Assembly (NCBI GenBank): GCA_030180135.1
Contig: CM058239.1
Coordinates: 116,221,318 to 116,285,317, forward strand
Direction of reading: 5' to 3'
DNA: 64,000 bases
Source: Orychophragmus violaceus
Lineage: Eukaryota > Streptophyta > Magnoliopsida > Brassicales > Brassicaceae
This document shows positions 13,101 to 26,200 of this stretch, piece after piece; positions within the stretch are counted from its first letter, which is position 1, and every line of letters begins with the position of its first letter. The notes below the pieces were generated by a model. The model saw only the letters and a program-made list of their open reading frames with translations, ran no database searches and was not told where the DNA came from. The translations under genes and the position numbers were made by a program.

Positions 13101-14513
13101 TTTTTCCACCAATTTCTTCACCAGACCTCTTTGTTATCCCATTTTAAGGGTTTTGGTCATGATAGTTTCAAAAAACTCGATCCAATTCTTCCTTGGTCAT
13201 GGAAACTTGTATTTTGGCCTTAGAATTCTTCTCGGCGGTGCATCTGGTCAGGATAATCCATCCCGTTAGTCAGTATGGCCGAGATAGTCCTTCCCGTCAG
13301 TCCATTAGGAGGTTTTGGCCTTAGGATCCTTCCCCCGGTGGATAGAATCAGTTTATCCTATCCCGTCATTGTTTTTTCCACCAATTTCTTCACCAGACCT
13401 CTTTTACATCCCATTTTAAGGGTTTTGGTCATGATAGTTTCAAAAAATCTCGATCCAATTCTTCCTGGGTCATGGAAACTTGCATTTTGGCCTTAGAATC
13501 CTTCTCGGCGGTGCATCTGGTCAGGATAATCCATCACGTCAGTCAGTATGGCCGAGATAGTCCTTCCCGTCAGTTCGTTTCCATCCCGTTAGTCAGTATG
13601 GCCGAGATAGTCCTTCCCGTCAGTCCATTAGGAGGTTTTGGCCTTAGGATCCTTCCCCCGGTGGATAGAATCAGTTTATCCTATCCCGTCATTGTTTTTT
13701 CCACCAATTTCTTCATCAGACCTCTTTGTTATCCCATTTTAAGGGTTTTGGTCATGATAGTTTCAAAAAAACTCCATCCAATTCTTCCTGGGTCATGGAA
13801 ACTTGTATTTTGGCCTTAGAATCCTTCTCGGCGGTGCATCTGGTCAGGATAATCCATCCCGTTAGTCAGTATGGCCGAGATAGTCCTTCCCGTCAGTCCA
13901 TTAGGAGGTTTTGGCCTTAGGATCCTTCCCCCAGTGGATAGAATCAGTTTATCCTATCCCGTCATTGTTTTTTCCACCAATTTCTTCACCAGACCTCTTT
14001 TACATCCCATTTTAAGGGTTTTGGTCATGATAGTTTCAAAAAATCTCGATCCAATTCTTCCTGGGTCATGGAAACTTGCATTTTGGCCTTAGAATCCTTC
14101 TCGGCGGTGCATCTGGTCAGGATAATCCATCACGTCAGTCAGTATGGCCGAGATAGTCCTTCCCGTCAGTTCGTTTCCATCCCGTTAGTCAGTATGGCCG
14201 AGATAGTCCTTCCCGTCAGTCCATTAGGAGGTTTTGGCCTTAGGATCCTTCCCCCGGTGGATAGAATCAGTTTATCCTATCCCGTCATTGTTTTTTCCAC
14301 CAATTTCTTCACCAGGCCTCTTTTACATCCCATTTTAAGGGTTTTGGTCATGATAGTTTCAAAAAATCTCGATCCAATTCTTCCTGGGTCATGGAAACTT
14401 GCATTTTGGCCTTAGAATCCTTCTCGGCGGTGCATCTGGTCAGGATAATCCATCACGTCAGTCAGTATGGCCGAGATAGTCCTTCCCGTCAGTTCGTTTC
14501 CATCCCGTTAGTC
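10153..14513 (+). repeat. Satellite sub-block of 596-bp A dimers
   Basis: Alternating 273- and 323-bp A units. Private variants (CCTTGGTCATGG with GAATTCTTCTCGG) recur at 10201, 11988 and, slightly altered, at 13190, showing a three-dimer periodicity of about 1787 bp. Around 14068-14400 two 323-bp units stand in direct succession, breaking the alternation. No B or C module is present. Confidence 0.8.
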
Positions 14514-16924
14514 AGTATGGCCGAGATAGTCCTTCCCGTCAGTCCATTAGGAGGTTTTGGCCTTAGGATCCTTCCCCCGGTGGATAGAATCAGTTTATCC
14601 TATCCCATCATTGTTTTTTCCACCAATTTCTTCATCAGACCTCTTTGTTATCCCATTTTAAGGGTTTTGGTCATGATAGTTTCAAAAAAACTCGATCCAA
14701 TTCTTTCTGGGTCATGGAAACTTGCATTTTGGCCTTAGAATCCTTCTCGGCGGTGCATCTGGTCAGGATAATCCATCCCGTTAGTCAGTATGGCCGAGAT
14801 AGTCCTTCCCGTCAGTCCATTAGGAGGTTTTGGCCTGAGATCCTTCCCCCGGTGGATAGAATCAGTTTATCCTATCCCGTCGTTGTTTTTTCCACCAATT
14901 TCTTCACCAGACCTCTTTTATATCCCATTTTAAGGGTTTTGGTCATGATAGTTTCAAAAAATCTCGATCCAATTCTTCCTGGGTCATGGAAACTTGCATT
15001 TTGGCCTTAGAATCCTTCTCGGCGGTGCATCTGGTCAGGATAATCCATCACGTCAGTCAGTATGGCCGAGATAGTCCTTCCCATCAGTTCGTTTCCATCC
15101 CGTTAGTCAGTATGGCCAAGATAGTCCTTCCCGTCAGTCCATTAGGAGGTTTTGGCCTTAGGATCCTTCCCCCGGTGGATAGAATCAGTTTATCCTATCC
15201 CATCATTGTTTTTTCCACCAATTTCTTCATCAGACCTCTTTGTTATCCCATTTTAAGGGTTTTGGTCATGATAGTTTCAAAAAAACTCGATCCAATTCTT
15301 CCTGGGTCATGGAAACTTGTATTTTGGCCTTAGAATCCTTCTCGGCGGTGCATCTGGTCAGGATAATCCATCCCGTTAGTCAGTATGGCCGAGATAGTCC
15401 TTCCCGTCAGTCCATTAGGAGGTTTTAGCCTTAGGATCCTTCCCCCGGTGGATAGAATCAGTTTATCCTATCCCGTCATTGTTTTTTCCACCAATTTCTT
15501 CACCAGGCCTCTTTGTTATCCATTTGAGAGGTTTGGGTCTTGATAGTTTCAAAAAAACTCGAGTCAATTTTTTCGGGTCAAGGAACCTTGGTTCTCGGTA
15601 GGCTATAACCTTCCCACGGTGTATAGACGGGTTTTTCGGGTCATTTGTTTTCCACCAATTTCTTCACCAGACCTCTTTTATATCCCATTTTAAGGGTTTT
15701 GGTCATGATAGTTTCAAAAAAACTCGATCCAATTCTTCCTGGGTCATGGAAACTTGCATTTTGGCCTTAGAATCCTTCTCGGCGGTGCATCTGGTCAGGA
15801 TAATCCATCCCGTTAGTCAGTATGGCCGAGATAGTCCTTCCCGTCAGTCCATTAGGAGGTTTTGGCCTTAGGATCCTTCCCCCGGTGGATAGAATCAGTT
15901 TATCCTATCCCGTCATTGTTTTTTCCACCAATTTCTTCACCAGACCTCTTTTATATCCCATTTTAAGGGTTTTGGTCATGATAGTTTCAAAAAATCTCGA
16001 TCCAATTCTTCCTGGGTCATGGAAACTTGCATTTTGGCCTTACAATCCTTCTCGGCGGTGCATCTGGTCAGGATAATCCATCACGTCAGTCAGTATGGCC
16101 GAGATAGTCCTTCCCGTCAGTTCGTTTCCATCCCGTTAGTCAGTATGGCCGAGATAGTCCTTCCCGTCAGTCCATTAGGAGGTTTTGGCCTTAGGATCCT
16201 TCCCCCGGTGGATAGAATCAGTTTATCCTATCCCGTCATTGTTTTTTCCACCAATTTCTTCACCAGACCTCTTTGTTATCCCATTTTAAGGGTTTTGGTC
16301 ATGATAGTTTCAAAAAAACTCGATCCAATTCTTCCTGGGTCATGGAAACTTGTATTTTGGCCTTAGAATCCTTCTCGGCGGTGCATCTGGTCAGGATAAT
16401 CCATCCCGTTAGTCAGTATGGCCGAGATAGTCCTTCCCGTCAGTCAATTAGGAGGTTTTGGCCTTAGGATCCTTCCCCCGGTGGATAGAATCAGTTTATC
16501 CTATCCCGTCATTGTTTTTTCCACCAATTTCTTCACCAGGCCTCTTTGTTATCCATTTGAGAGGTTTGGGTCTTGATAGTTTCAAAAAAACTCGAGTCAA
16601 TTTTTTTCGGGTCATGGAACCTTGGTTCTCGGTAGGCTATAACCTTCCCACGGTGTATAGACGGGTTTTTCGGGTCATTTGTTTTCCACCAATTTCTTCA
16701 CCAGACCTCTTTGTTATCCATTTGAGAGGTTTGGGTCTTGATAGTTTCAAAAAAACTCGAGTCAATTATTTCGGGTCATGGAACATTGGTTCTCGGTAGG
16801 CTATAACCTTCCTACGGTGTATAGACGGGTTTTTCGGGTCATTTGTTTTCCACCAATTTCTTCACCAGACCTCTTTTATATCCCATTTTAAGGGTTTTGG
16901 TCATGATAGTTTCAAAAAAACTCG
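14514..16924 (+). repeat. 2.4-kb block duplicated from about 7190-9600
   Basis: Matches 7190-9600 at a constant offset of 7324 bp, including shared private variants: GGCCTGAGATCC (7509, 14833), CCCATCAGTTCG (7757, 15081), ATGGCCAAGATAG (7789, 15113) and TTACAATCCTTC (8716, 16040). After about 16924 the match switches to a different source, near 11400. Confidence 0.8.
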
Positions 16925-19900
16925 ATCCAATTCTTCCTGGGTCATGGAAACTTGCATTTTGGCCTTAGAATCCTTCTCGGCGGTGCATCTGGTCAGGATA
17001 ATCCATCCCATTAGTCAGTATGGCTGAGATAGTCCTTCCCGTCAGTCCATTAGGAGGTTTTGGCCTTAGGATCCTTCCCCCGGTGGATAGAATCAGTTTA
17101 TCCTATCCCGTCATTGGTTTTTCCACCAATTTCTTCACCAGACCTCTTTTACATCCCATTTTAAGGGTTTTGGTCATGATAGTTTCAAAAATCTCGATCC
17201 AATTCTTCCTGGGTCATGGAAACTTGCATTTTGGCCTTAGAATCCTTCTCGGCGGTGCATCTGGTCAGGATAATCCATCACGTCAGTCATTATGGCCGAG
17301 ATAGTCCTTCCCGTCAGTTCGTTTCCATCCCGTTAGTCAGTATGGCCGAGATAGTCCTTCCCTTCAGTCCATTAGGAGGTTTTGGCCTTAGGATCCTTCC
17401 CCCGGTGGATAAAATCAGTTTATCCTATCCCGTCATTGTTTTTTCCACCAATTTCTTCACCAGACCTCTTTGTTATCCCATTTTAAGGGTTTTGGTCATG
17501 ATAGTTTCAAAAAAACTCGATCCAATTCTTCCTTGGTCATGGAAACTTGTATTTTGGCCTTAGAATTCTTCTCGGCGGTGCATCTGGTCAGGATAATCCA
17601 TCCCGTTAGTCAGTATGGCCGAGATAGTCCTTCCCGTCAGTCCATTAGAAGGTTTTGGCCTTAGGATCCTTCCCCCGGTGGATAGAATCAGTTTATCCTA
17701 TCCCGTCATTGTTTTTTCCACCAATTTCTTCACCAGACCTCTTTTACATCCCATTTTAAGGGTTTTGGTCATGATAGTTTCAAAAAATCTCGATCCAATT
17801 CTTCCTGGGTCATGGAAACTTGCATTTTGGCCTTAGAATCCTTCTCGGCGGTGCATCTGGTCAGGATAATCCATCACGTCAGTCAGTATGGCCGAGATAG
17901 TCCTTCCCGTCAGTTCGTTTCCATCCCGTTAGTCAGTATGGCCGAGATAGTCCTTCCCGTCAGTCCATTAGGAGGTTTTGGCCTTAGGATCCTTCCCCCG
18001 GTGGATAGAATCAGTTTATCCTATCCCGTCATTTGTTTTCCACCAATTTCTTCACCAGACCTCTTTTATATCCCATTTTAAGGGTTTTGGTCATGATAGT
18101 TTCAAAAAAACTCGATCCAATTCTTCCTGGGTCATGGAAACTTGCATTTTGGCCTTAGAATCCTTCTCGGCGGTGCATCTGGTCAGGATAATCCATCCCG
18201 TTAGTCAGTATGGCCGAGATAGTCCTTCCCATCAGTCCATTAGGAGGTTTTGGCCTTAGGATCCTTCCCCCGGTGGATAGAATCAGTTTATCCTATCCCG
18301 TCATTGTTTTTTCCACCAATTTCTTCACCAGGCCTCTTTTACATCCCATTTTAAGGGTTTTGGTCATGATAGTTTCAAAAAATCTCGATCCAATTCTTCC
18401 TGGGTCATGGAAACTTGCATTTTGGCCTTAGAATCCTTCTCGGCGGTGCATCTGGTCAGGATAATCCATCACGTCAGTCAGTATGGCCGAGATAGTCCTT
18501 CCCGTCAGTTCGTTTCCATCCCGTTAGTCAGTATGGCCGAGATAGTCCTTCCCTTCAGTCCATTAGGAGGTTTTGGCCTTAGGATCCTTCCCCCGGTGGA
18601 TAGAATCAGTTTATCCTATCCCGTCATTGGTTTTTCCACCAATTTCTTCACCAGACCTCTTTTACATCCCATTTTAAGGGTTTTGGTCATGATAGTTTCA
18701 AAAAATCTCGATCCAATTCTTCCTGGGTCATGGAAACTTGCATTTTGGCCTTAGAATCCTTCTCGGCGGTGCATCTGGTCAGGATAATCCATCACGTCAG
18801 TCAGTATGGCCGAGATAGTCCTTCCCGTCAGTTCGTTTCCATCCCGTTAGTCAGTATGGCCGAGATAGTCCTTCCCTTCAGTCCATTAGGAGGTTTTGGC
18901 CTTAGGATCCTTCCCCCGGTGGATAGAATCAGTTTATCCTATCCCGTCATTGTTTTTTCCACCAATTTCTTCACCAGACCTCTTTGTTATCCCATTTTAA
19001 GGGTTTTGGTCATGATAGTTTCAAAAAAACTCGATCCAATTCTTCCTTGGTCATGGAAACTTGTATTTTGGCCTTAGAATTCTTCTCGGCGGTGCATCTG
19101 GTCAGGATAATCCATCCCGTTAGTCAGTATGGCCGAGATAGTCCTTCCCGTCAGTCCATTAGAAGGTTTTGGCCTTAGGATCCTTCCCCCGGTGGATAGA
19201 ATCAGTTTATCCTATCCCGTCATTGTTTTTTCCACCAATTTCTTCACCAGACCTCTTTTACATCCCATTTTAAGGGTTTTGGTCATGATAGTTTCAAAAA
19301 ATCTCGATCCAATTCTTCCTGGGTCATGGAAACTTGCATTTTGGCCTTAGAATCCTTCTCGGCGGTGCATCTGGTCAGGATAATCCATCACGTCAGTCAG
19401 TATGGCCGAGATAGTCCTTCCCGTCAGTTCGTTTCCATCCCGTTAGTCAGTATGGCCGAGATAGTCCTTCCCGTCAGTCCATTAGGAGGTTTTGGCCTTA
19501 GGATCCTTCCCCCGGTGGATAGAATCAGTTTATCCTATCCCGTCATTTGTTTTCCACCAATTTCTTCACCAGACCTCTTTTATATCCCATTTTAAGGGTT
19601 TTGGTCATGATAGTTTCAAAAAAACTCGATCCAATTCTTCCTGGGTCATGGAAACTTGCATTTTGGCCTTAGAATCCTTCTCGGCGGTGCATCTGGTCAG
19701 GATAATCCATCCCGTTAGTCAGTAAGGCCGAGATAGTCCTTCCCGTCAGTCCACTAGGAGGTTTTGGCCTTAGGATCCTTCCCCCGGTGGATAGAATCAG
19801 TTTATCCTATCCCGTCATTTGTTTTCCACCAATTTCTTCACCAGACCTCTTTTATATCCCATTTTAAGGGTTTTGGTCATGATAGTTTCAAAAAATCTCG

Positions 19901-20838
19901 ATCCAATTCTTCCTGGGTCATGGAAACTTGCATTTTGGCCTTAGAATCCTTCTCGGCGGTGCATCTGGTCAGGATAATCCATCATGTCAGTCAGTATGGC
20001 CGAGATAGTCCTTCCCGTCAGTTCGTTTCCATCCCGTTAGTCAGTATGGCCGAGATAGTCCTTCCCTTCAGTCCATTAGGAGGTTTTGGCCTTAGGATCC
20101 TTCCCCCGGTGGATAGAATCAGTTTATCCTATCCCGTCATTGTTTTTTCCACCAATTTCTTCACCAGACCTCTTTGTTATCCCATTTTAAGGGTTTTGGT
20201 CATGATAGTTTCAAAAAAACTCGATCCAATTCTTCCTTGGTCATGGAAACTTGTATTTTGGCCTTAGAATTCTTCTCGGCGGTGCATCTGGTCAGGATAA
20301 TCCATCCCGTTAGTCAGTATGGCCGAGATAGTCCTTCCCGTCAGTCCATTAGGAGGTTTTGGCCTTAGGATCCTTCCCCCGGTGGATAGAATCAGTTTAT
20401 CCTATCCCGTCATTGTTTTTTCCACCAATTTCTTCACCAGACCTCTTTTACATCCCATTTTAAGGGTTTTGGTCATGATAGTTTCAAAAAATCTCGATCC
20501 AATTCTTCCTGGGTCATGGAAACTTGCATTTTGGCCTTAGAATCCTTCTCGGCGGTGCATCTGGTCAGGATAATCCATCACCTCAGTCAGTATGGCCGAG
20601 ATAGTCCTTCCCGTCAGTTCGTTTCCATCCCGTTAGTCAGTATGGCCGAGATAGTCCTTCCCGTCAGTCCATTAGGAGGTTTTGGCCTTAGGATCCTTCC
20701 CCCGGTGGATAGAATCAGTTTATCCTATCCCGTCATTGTTTTTTCCACCAATTTCTTCATCAGACCTCTTTGTTATCCCATTTTAAGGGTTTTGGTCATG
20801 ATAGTTTCAAAAAAACTCCATCCAATTCTTCCTGGGTC

Positions 20839-21111
20839 ATGGAAACTTGTATTTTGGCCTTAGAATCCTTCTCGGCGGTGCATCTGGTCAGGATAATCCA
20901 TCCCGTTAGTCAGTATGGCCGAGATAGTCCTTCCCGTCAGTCCATTAGGAGGTTTTGGCCTTAGGATCCTTCCCCCAGTGGATAGAATCAGTTTATCCTA
21001 TCCCGTCATTGTTTTTTCCACCAATTTCTTCACCAGACCTCTTTTACATCCCATTTTAAGGGTTTTGGTCATGATAGTTTCAAAAAATCTCGATCCAATT
21101 CTTCCTGGGTC
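20839..21111 (+). repeat. Satellite module A, 273-bp form (example unit)
   Basis: A representative short A unit, measured from one ATGGAAACTTG landmark to the next. It contains two diverged copies of a TTTTGGCCTTAGRATCCTTC segment: the first followed by TCGGCGGTGCATC, the second by CCCCGGTGGATAG. Module A therefore looks like the product of an older internal duplication. The second copy supplies the BamHI site. A small inverted repeat, GGATAG / CTATCC with a 12-nt spacer, lies just after it. A longer allelic form (323 bp) differs by one extra 50-bp sub-repeat. Confidence 0.85.
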
Positions 21112-21434
21112 ATGGAAACTTGCATTTTGGCCTTAGAATCCTTCTCGGCGGTGCATCTGGTCAGGATAATCCATCACGTCAGTCAGTATGGCCGAGATAG
21201 TCCTTCCCGTCAGTTCGTTTCCATCCCGTTAGTCAGTATGACCGAGATAGTCCTTCCCGTCAGTCCATTAGGAGGTTTTGGCCTTAGGATCCTTCCCCCG
21301 GTGGATAGAATCAGTTTATCCTATCCCGTCATTGTTTTTTCCACCAATTTCTTCATCAGACCTCTTTGTTATCCCATTTTAAGGGTTTTGGTCATGATAG
21401 TTTCAAAAAAACTCGATCCAATTCTTCCTGGGTC
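21112..21434 (+). repeat. Satellite module A, 323-bp form (example unit)
   Basis: Same as the 273-bp unit but with one additional 50-bp sub-repeat (GTCAGTCAGTATGGCC ... GTTCGTTTCCATCCC) inserted after GATAATCCATC. The 323- and 273-bp forms alternate strictly through much of array I, giving the 596-bp dimer. Confidence 0.85.
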
Positions 21435-23298
21435 ATGGAAACTTGTATTTTGGCCTTAGAATCCTTCTCGGCGGTGCATCTGGTCAGGATAATCCATCCC
21501 GTTAGTCAGTATGGCCGAGATAGTCCTTCCCGTCAGTCCATTAGGAGGTTTTGGCCATAGGATCCTTCCCCCGGTGGATAGAATCAGTTTATCCTATCCC
21601 GTCATTGTTTTTTCCACCAATTTCTTCACCAGACCTCTTTTACATCCCATTTTAAGGGTTTTGGTCATGATAGTTTCAAAAAATCTCGATCCAATTCTTC
21701 CTAGGTCATGGAAACTTGCATTTTGGCCTTAGAATCCTTCTCGGCGGTGCATCTGGTCAGGATAATCCATCACGTCAGTCAGTATGACCGAGATAGTCCT
21801 TCCCGTCAGTTCGTTTCCATCCCGTTAGTCAGTATGGCCGAGATAGTCCTTCCCGTCAGTCCATTAGGAGGTTTTGGCCTTAGGATCCTTCCCCCGGTGG
21901 ATAGAATCAGTTTATCCTATCCCGTCATTGTTTTTTCCACCAATTTCTTCATCAGACCTCTTTGTTATCCCATTTTAAGGGTTTTGGTCATGATAGTTTC
22001 AAAAAAACTCGATCCAATTCTTCCTGGGTCATGGAAACTTGTATTTTGGCCTTAGAATCCTTCTCGGCGGTGCATCTGGTCAGGATAATCCATCCCGTTA
22101 GTCAGTATGGCCGAGATAGTCCTTCCCGTCAGTCCATTAGGAGGTTTTGGCCTTAGGATCCTTCCCCCGGTGGATAGAATCAGTTTATCCTATCCCGTCA
22201 TTGTTTTTTCCACCAATTTCTTCACCAGACCTCTTTTACATCCCATTTTAAGGGTTTTGGTCATGATAGTTTCAAAAAATCTCGATCCAATTCTTCCTGG
22301 GTCATGGAAACTTGCATTTTGGCCTTAGAATCCTTCTCGGCGGTGCATCTGGTCAGGATAATCCATCACGTCAGTCAGTATGGCCGAGATAGTCCTTCCC
22401 GTCAGTTCGTTTCCATCCCGTTAGTCAGTATTGCCGAGATAGTCCTTCCCGTCAGTCCATTAGGAGGTTTTGGCCTTAGGATCCTTCCCCCGGTGGATAG
22501 AATCAGTTTATCCTATCCCGTCATTGTTTTTTCCACCAATTTCTTCATCAGACCTCTTTGTTATCCCATTTTAAGGGTTTTGGTCATGATAGTTTCAAAA
22601 AAACTCGATCCAATTCTTCCTGGGTCATGGAAACTTGTATTTTGGCCTTAGAATCCTTCTCGGCGGTGCATCTGGTCAGGATAATCCATCCCGTTAGTCA
22701 GTATGGCCGAGATAGTCCTTCCCGTCAGTCCATTAGGAGGTTTTGGCCTTAGGATCCTTCCCCCGGTGGATAGAATCAGTTTATCCTATCCCGTCATTGT
22801 TTTTTCCACCAATTTCTTCACCAGACCTCTTTTACATCCCATTTTAAGGGTTTTGGTCATGATAGTTTCAAAAAATCTCGATCCAATTCTTCCTGGGTCA
22901 TGGAAACTTGCATTTTGGCCTTAGAATCCTTCTCGGCGGTGCATCTGGTCAGGATAATCCATCACGTCAGTCAGTATGGCCGAGATAGTCCTTCCCGTCA
23001 GTTCGTTTCCATCCCGTTAGTCAGTATGGCCGAGATAGTCCTTCCCGTCAGTCCATTAGGAGGTTTTGGCCTTAGGATCCTTCCCCCGGTGGATAGAATC
23101 AGTTTATCCTATCCCGTCATTGTTTTTTCCACCAATTTCTTCATCAGACCTCTTTGTTATCCCATTTTAAGGGTTTTGGTCATGATAGTTTCAAAAAAAC
23201 TCGATCCAATTCTTCCTGGGTCATGGACACTTGTATTTTGGCCTTAGAATCCTTCTCGGCGGTGCATCTGGTCAGGATAATCCATCCCGTTAGTCAGT

Positions 23299-26200
23299 AT
23301 GGCCGAGATAGTCCTTCCCGTCAGTCCATTAGGAGGTTTTGGCCTTAGGATCCTTCCCCCGGTGGATAGAATCAGTTTATCCTATCCCGTCATTGTTTTT
23401 TCCACCAATTTCTTCACCAGACCTCTTTTATATCCCAATTTAAGGGTTTTGGTCATGATAGTTTCAAAAAAACTCGATCCAATTCTTCCTGGTTCATGGA
23501 AACTTGTATTTTGGCCTTAGAATCCTTCTCGGCGGTGCATCTGGTCAGGATAATCCATCCCGTTAGTCAGTATGGCCGAGATAGTCCTTCCCGTCAGTCC
23601 ATTAGGAGGTTTTGGCCTTAGGATCCTTCCCCCGGTGGATAGAATCAGTTTATCCTATCCCGTCATTGTTTTTTCCACCAATTTCTTCACCAGGCCTCTT
23701 TGTTATCCATTTGAGAGGTTTGGGTCTTGATAGTTTCAAAAAAACTCGAGTCAATTTTTTCGGGTCAAGGAACCTTGGTTCTCGGTAGGCTATAACCTTC
23801 CCACGGTGTATAGACGGGTTTTTCGGGTCATTTGTTTTCCACCAATTTCTTCACCAGACCTCTTTTATATCCCATTTTAAGGGTTTTGGTCATGATAGTT
23901 TCAAAAAAACTCGATCCAATTCTTCCTGGGTCATGGAAACTTGCATTTTGGCCTTACAATCCTTCTAGACGGTGCATATGGTCAGGATAATCCATCCCGT
24001 TAGTCAGTATGGCCGAGATAGTCCTTCCCGTCAGTCCATTAGGAGGTTTTGGCCTTAGGATCCTTTCCCCGGTGGATAGAATCAGTTTATCCTATCCCGT
24101 CATTGTTTTTTCCACCAATTTCTTCACCAGACCTCTTTTATATCCCATTTTAAGGGTTTTGGTCATGATAGTTTCAAAATATCTCGATCCAATTCTTCCT
24201 GGGTCATGGAAACTTGCATTTTGGCCTTAGAATCCTTCTCGGCGGTGCATCTGGTCAGGATAATCCATCACGTCAGTCAGTATGGCCGAGATAGTCCTTC
24301 CCGTCAGTTCGTTTCCATCCCGTTAGTCAGTATGGCCGAGATAGTCCTTCCCTTCAGTCCATTAGGAGGTTTTGGCCTTGGGATCCTTCCCCCGGTGGAT
24401 AGAATCAGTTTATCCTATCCCGTCATTGTTTTTTCCACCAATTTCTTCACCAGACCTCTTTGTTATCCCATTTTAAGGGTTTTGGTCATGATAGTTTCAA
24501 AAAAACTCGATCCAATTCTTCCTGGGTCATGGAAACTTGTATTTTGGCCTTAGAATCCTTCTCGGCGGTGCATCTGGTCAGGATAATCCATCCCGTTAGT
24601 CAGTATGGCCGAGATAGTCCTTCCCGTCAGTCCATTAGGAGGTTTTGGCCTTAGGATCCTTCCCCCGGTGGATAGAATCAGTTTATCCTATCCCGTCATT
24701 GTTTTTTCCACCAATTTCTTCACCAGACCTCTTTGTTATCCATTTGAGAGGTTTGGGTCTTGATAGTTTCAAAAAAACTCGAGTCAATTTTTTTCGTGTC
24801 ATGGAACCTTGGTTCTCGGTAGGCTATAACCTTCCCACGGTGTATAGACGGGTTTTTCGGGTCATTTGTTTTCCACCAATTTCTTCACCAGACCTCTTTG
24901 TTATCCATTTGAGAGGTTTGGGTCTTGATAGTTTCAAAAAAACTAGAGTCAATTATTTCGGGTCATGGAACATTGGTTCTCGGTAGGCTATAACCTTCCC
25001 ACGGTGTATAGACGGGTTTTTCGGGTCATTTGTTTTCCACCAATTTCTTCACCAGACCTCTTTTATATCCCATTTTAAGGGTTTTGGTCATGATAGTTTC
25101 AAAAAAACTCGATCCAATTCTTCCTGGGTCATGGAAACTTGCATTTTGGCCTTAGAATCCTTCTCGGCGGTGCATATGGTCAGGATAATCCATCCCGTTA
25201 GTCAGTATGGCCGAGATAGTCCTTCCCGTCAGTCCATTAGGAGGTTTTGGCCTTAGGATCCTTCCCCCGGTGGATAGAATCAGTTTATCCTATCCCGTCA
25301 TTGTTTTTTCCACCAATTTCTTCACCAGACCTCTTTTATATCCCATTTTAAGGGTTTTGGTCATGATAGTTTCAAAAAAACTCGATCCAATTCTTCCTGG
25401 GTCATGGAAACTTGCATTTTGGCCTTAGAATCCTTCTCGGCGGTGCATCTGGTCAGGATAATCCATCCCGTTAGTCAGTATGGCCGAGATAGTCCTTCCC
25501 GTCAGTCCATTAGGAGGTTTTGGCCTTAGGATCCTTCCCCCGGTGGATAGAATCAGTTTATCCTATCCCGTCATTGTTTTTTCCACCAATTTCTTCACCA
25601 GACCTCTTTTACATCCCATTTTAAGGGTTTTGGTCATGATAGTTTCAAAAAATCTCGATCCAATTCTTCCTGGGTCATGGAAACTTGCATTTTGGCCTTA
25701 GAATCCTTCTCGGCGGTGCATCTGGTCAGGATAATCCATCACGTCAGTCAGTATGGCCGAGATAGTCCTTCCCGTCAGTTCGTTTCCATCCCGTTAGTCA
25801 GTATGGCCGAGATAGTCCTTCCCGTCAGTCCATTAGGAGGTTTTGGCCTTAGGATCCTTCCCCCGGTGGATAGAATCATTTTATCCTATCCCGTCATTGT
25901 TTTTTCCACCAATTTCTTCACCAGACCTCTTTGTTATCCCATTTTAAGGGTTTTGGTCATGATAGTTTCAAAAAAACTCGATCCAATTCTTCCTGGTTCA
26001 TGGAAACTTGTATTTTGGCCTTAGAATCCTTCTCGGCGGTGCATCTGGTCAGGATAATCCATCCCGTTAGTCAGTATGGCCGAGATAGTCCTTCCCGTCA
26101 GTCCATTAGGAGGTTTTGGCCTTAGGATCCTTCCCCCGGTGGATAGAATCAGTTTATCCTATCCCGTCATTGTTTTTTCCACCAATTTCTTCACCAGACC

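Larger units (their letters stand above)
16925..23298 (+). repeat. Satellite sub-block of 596-bp A dimers, most regular part
   Basis: The front part copies about 11400-12650 at offset 5530/5531. A later part copies about 12282-14280 at offset 7044. From 20174 to 23154 the dimer landmark recurs at exactly 596 bp six times (20174, 20770, 21366, 21962, 22558, 23154) with very few differences, the most homogeneous stretch in the window. Confidence 0.82.

Noticed and set aside
10153..23300. CENP-B-box-like motif in TTCGTTTCCATCCCG and CCCGTCAGTTCG
   Set aside because: The spacing and the required bases of the box do not match on either strand.
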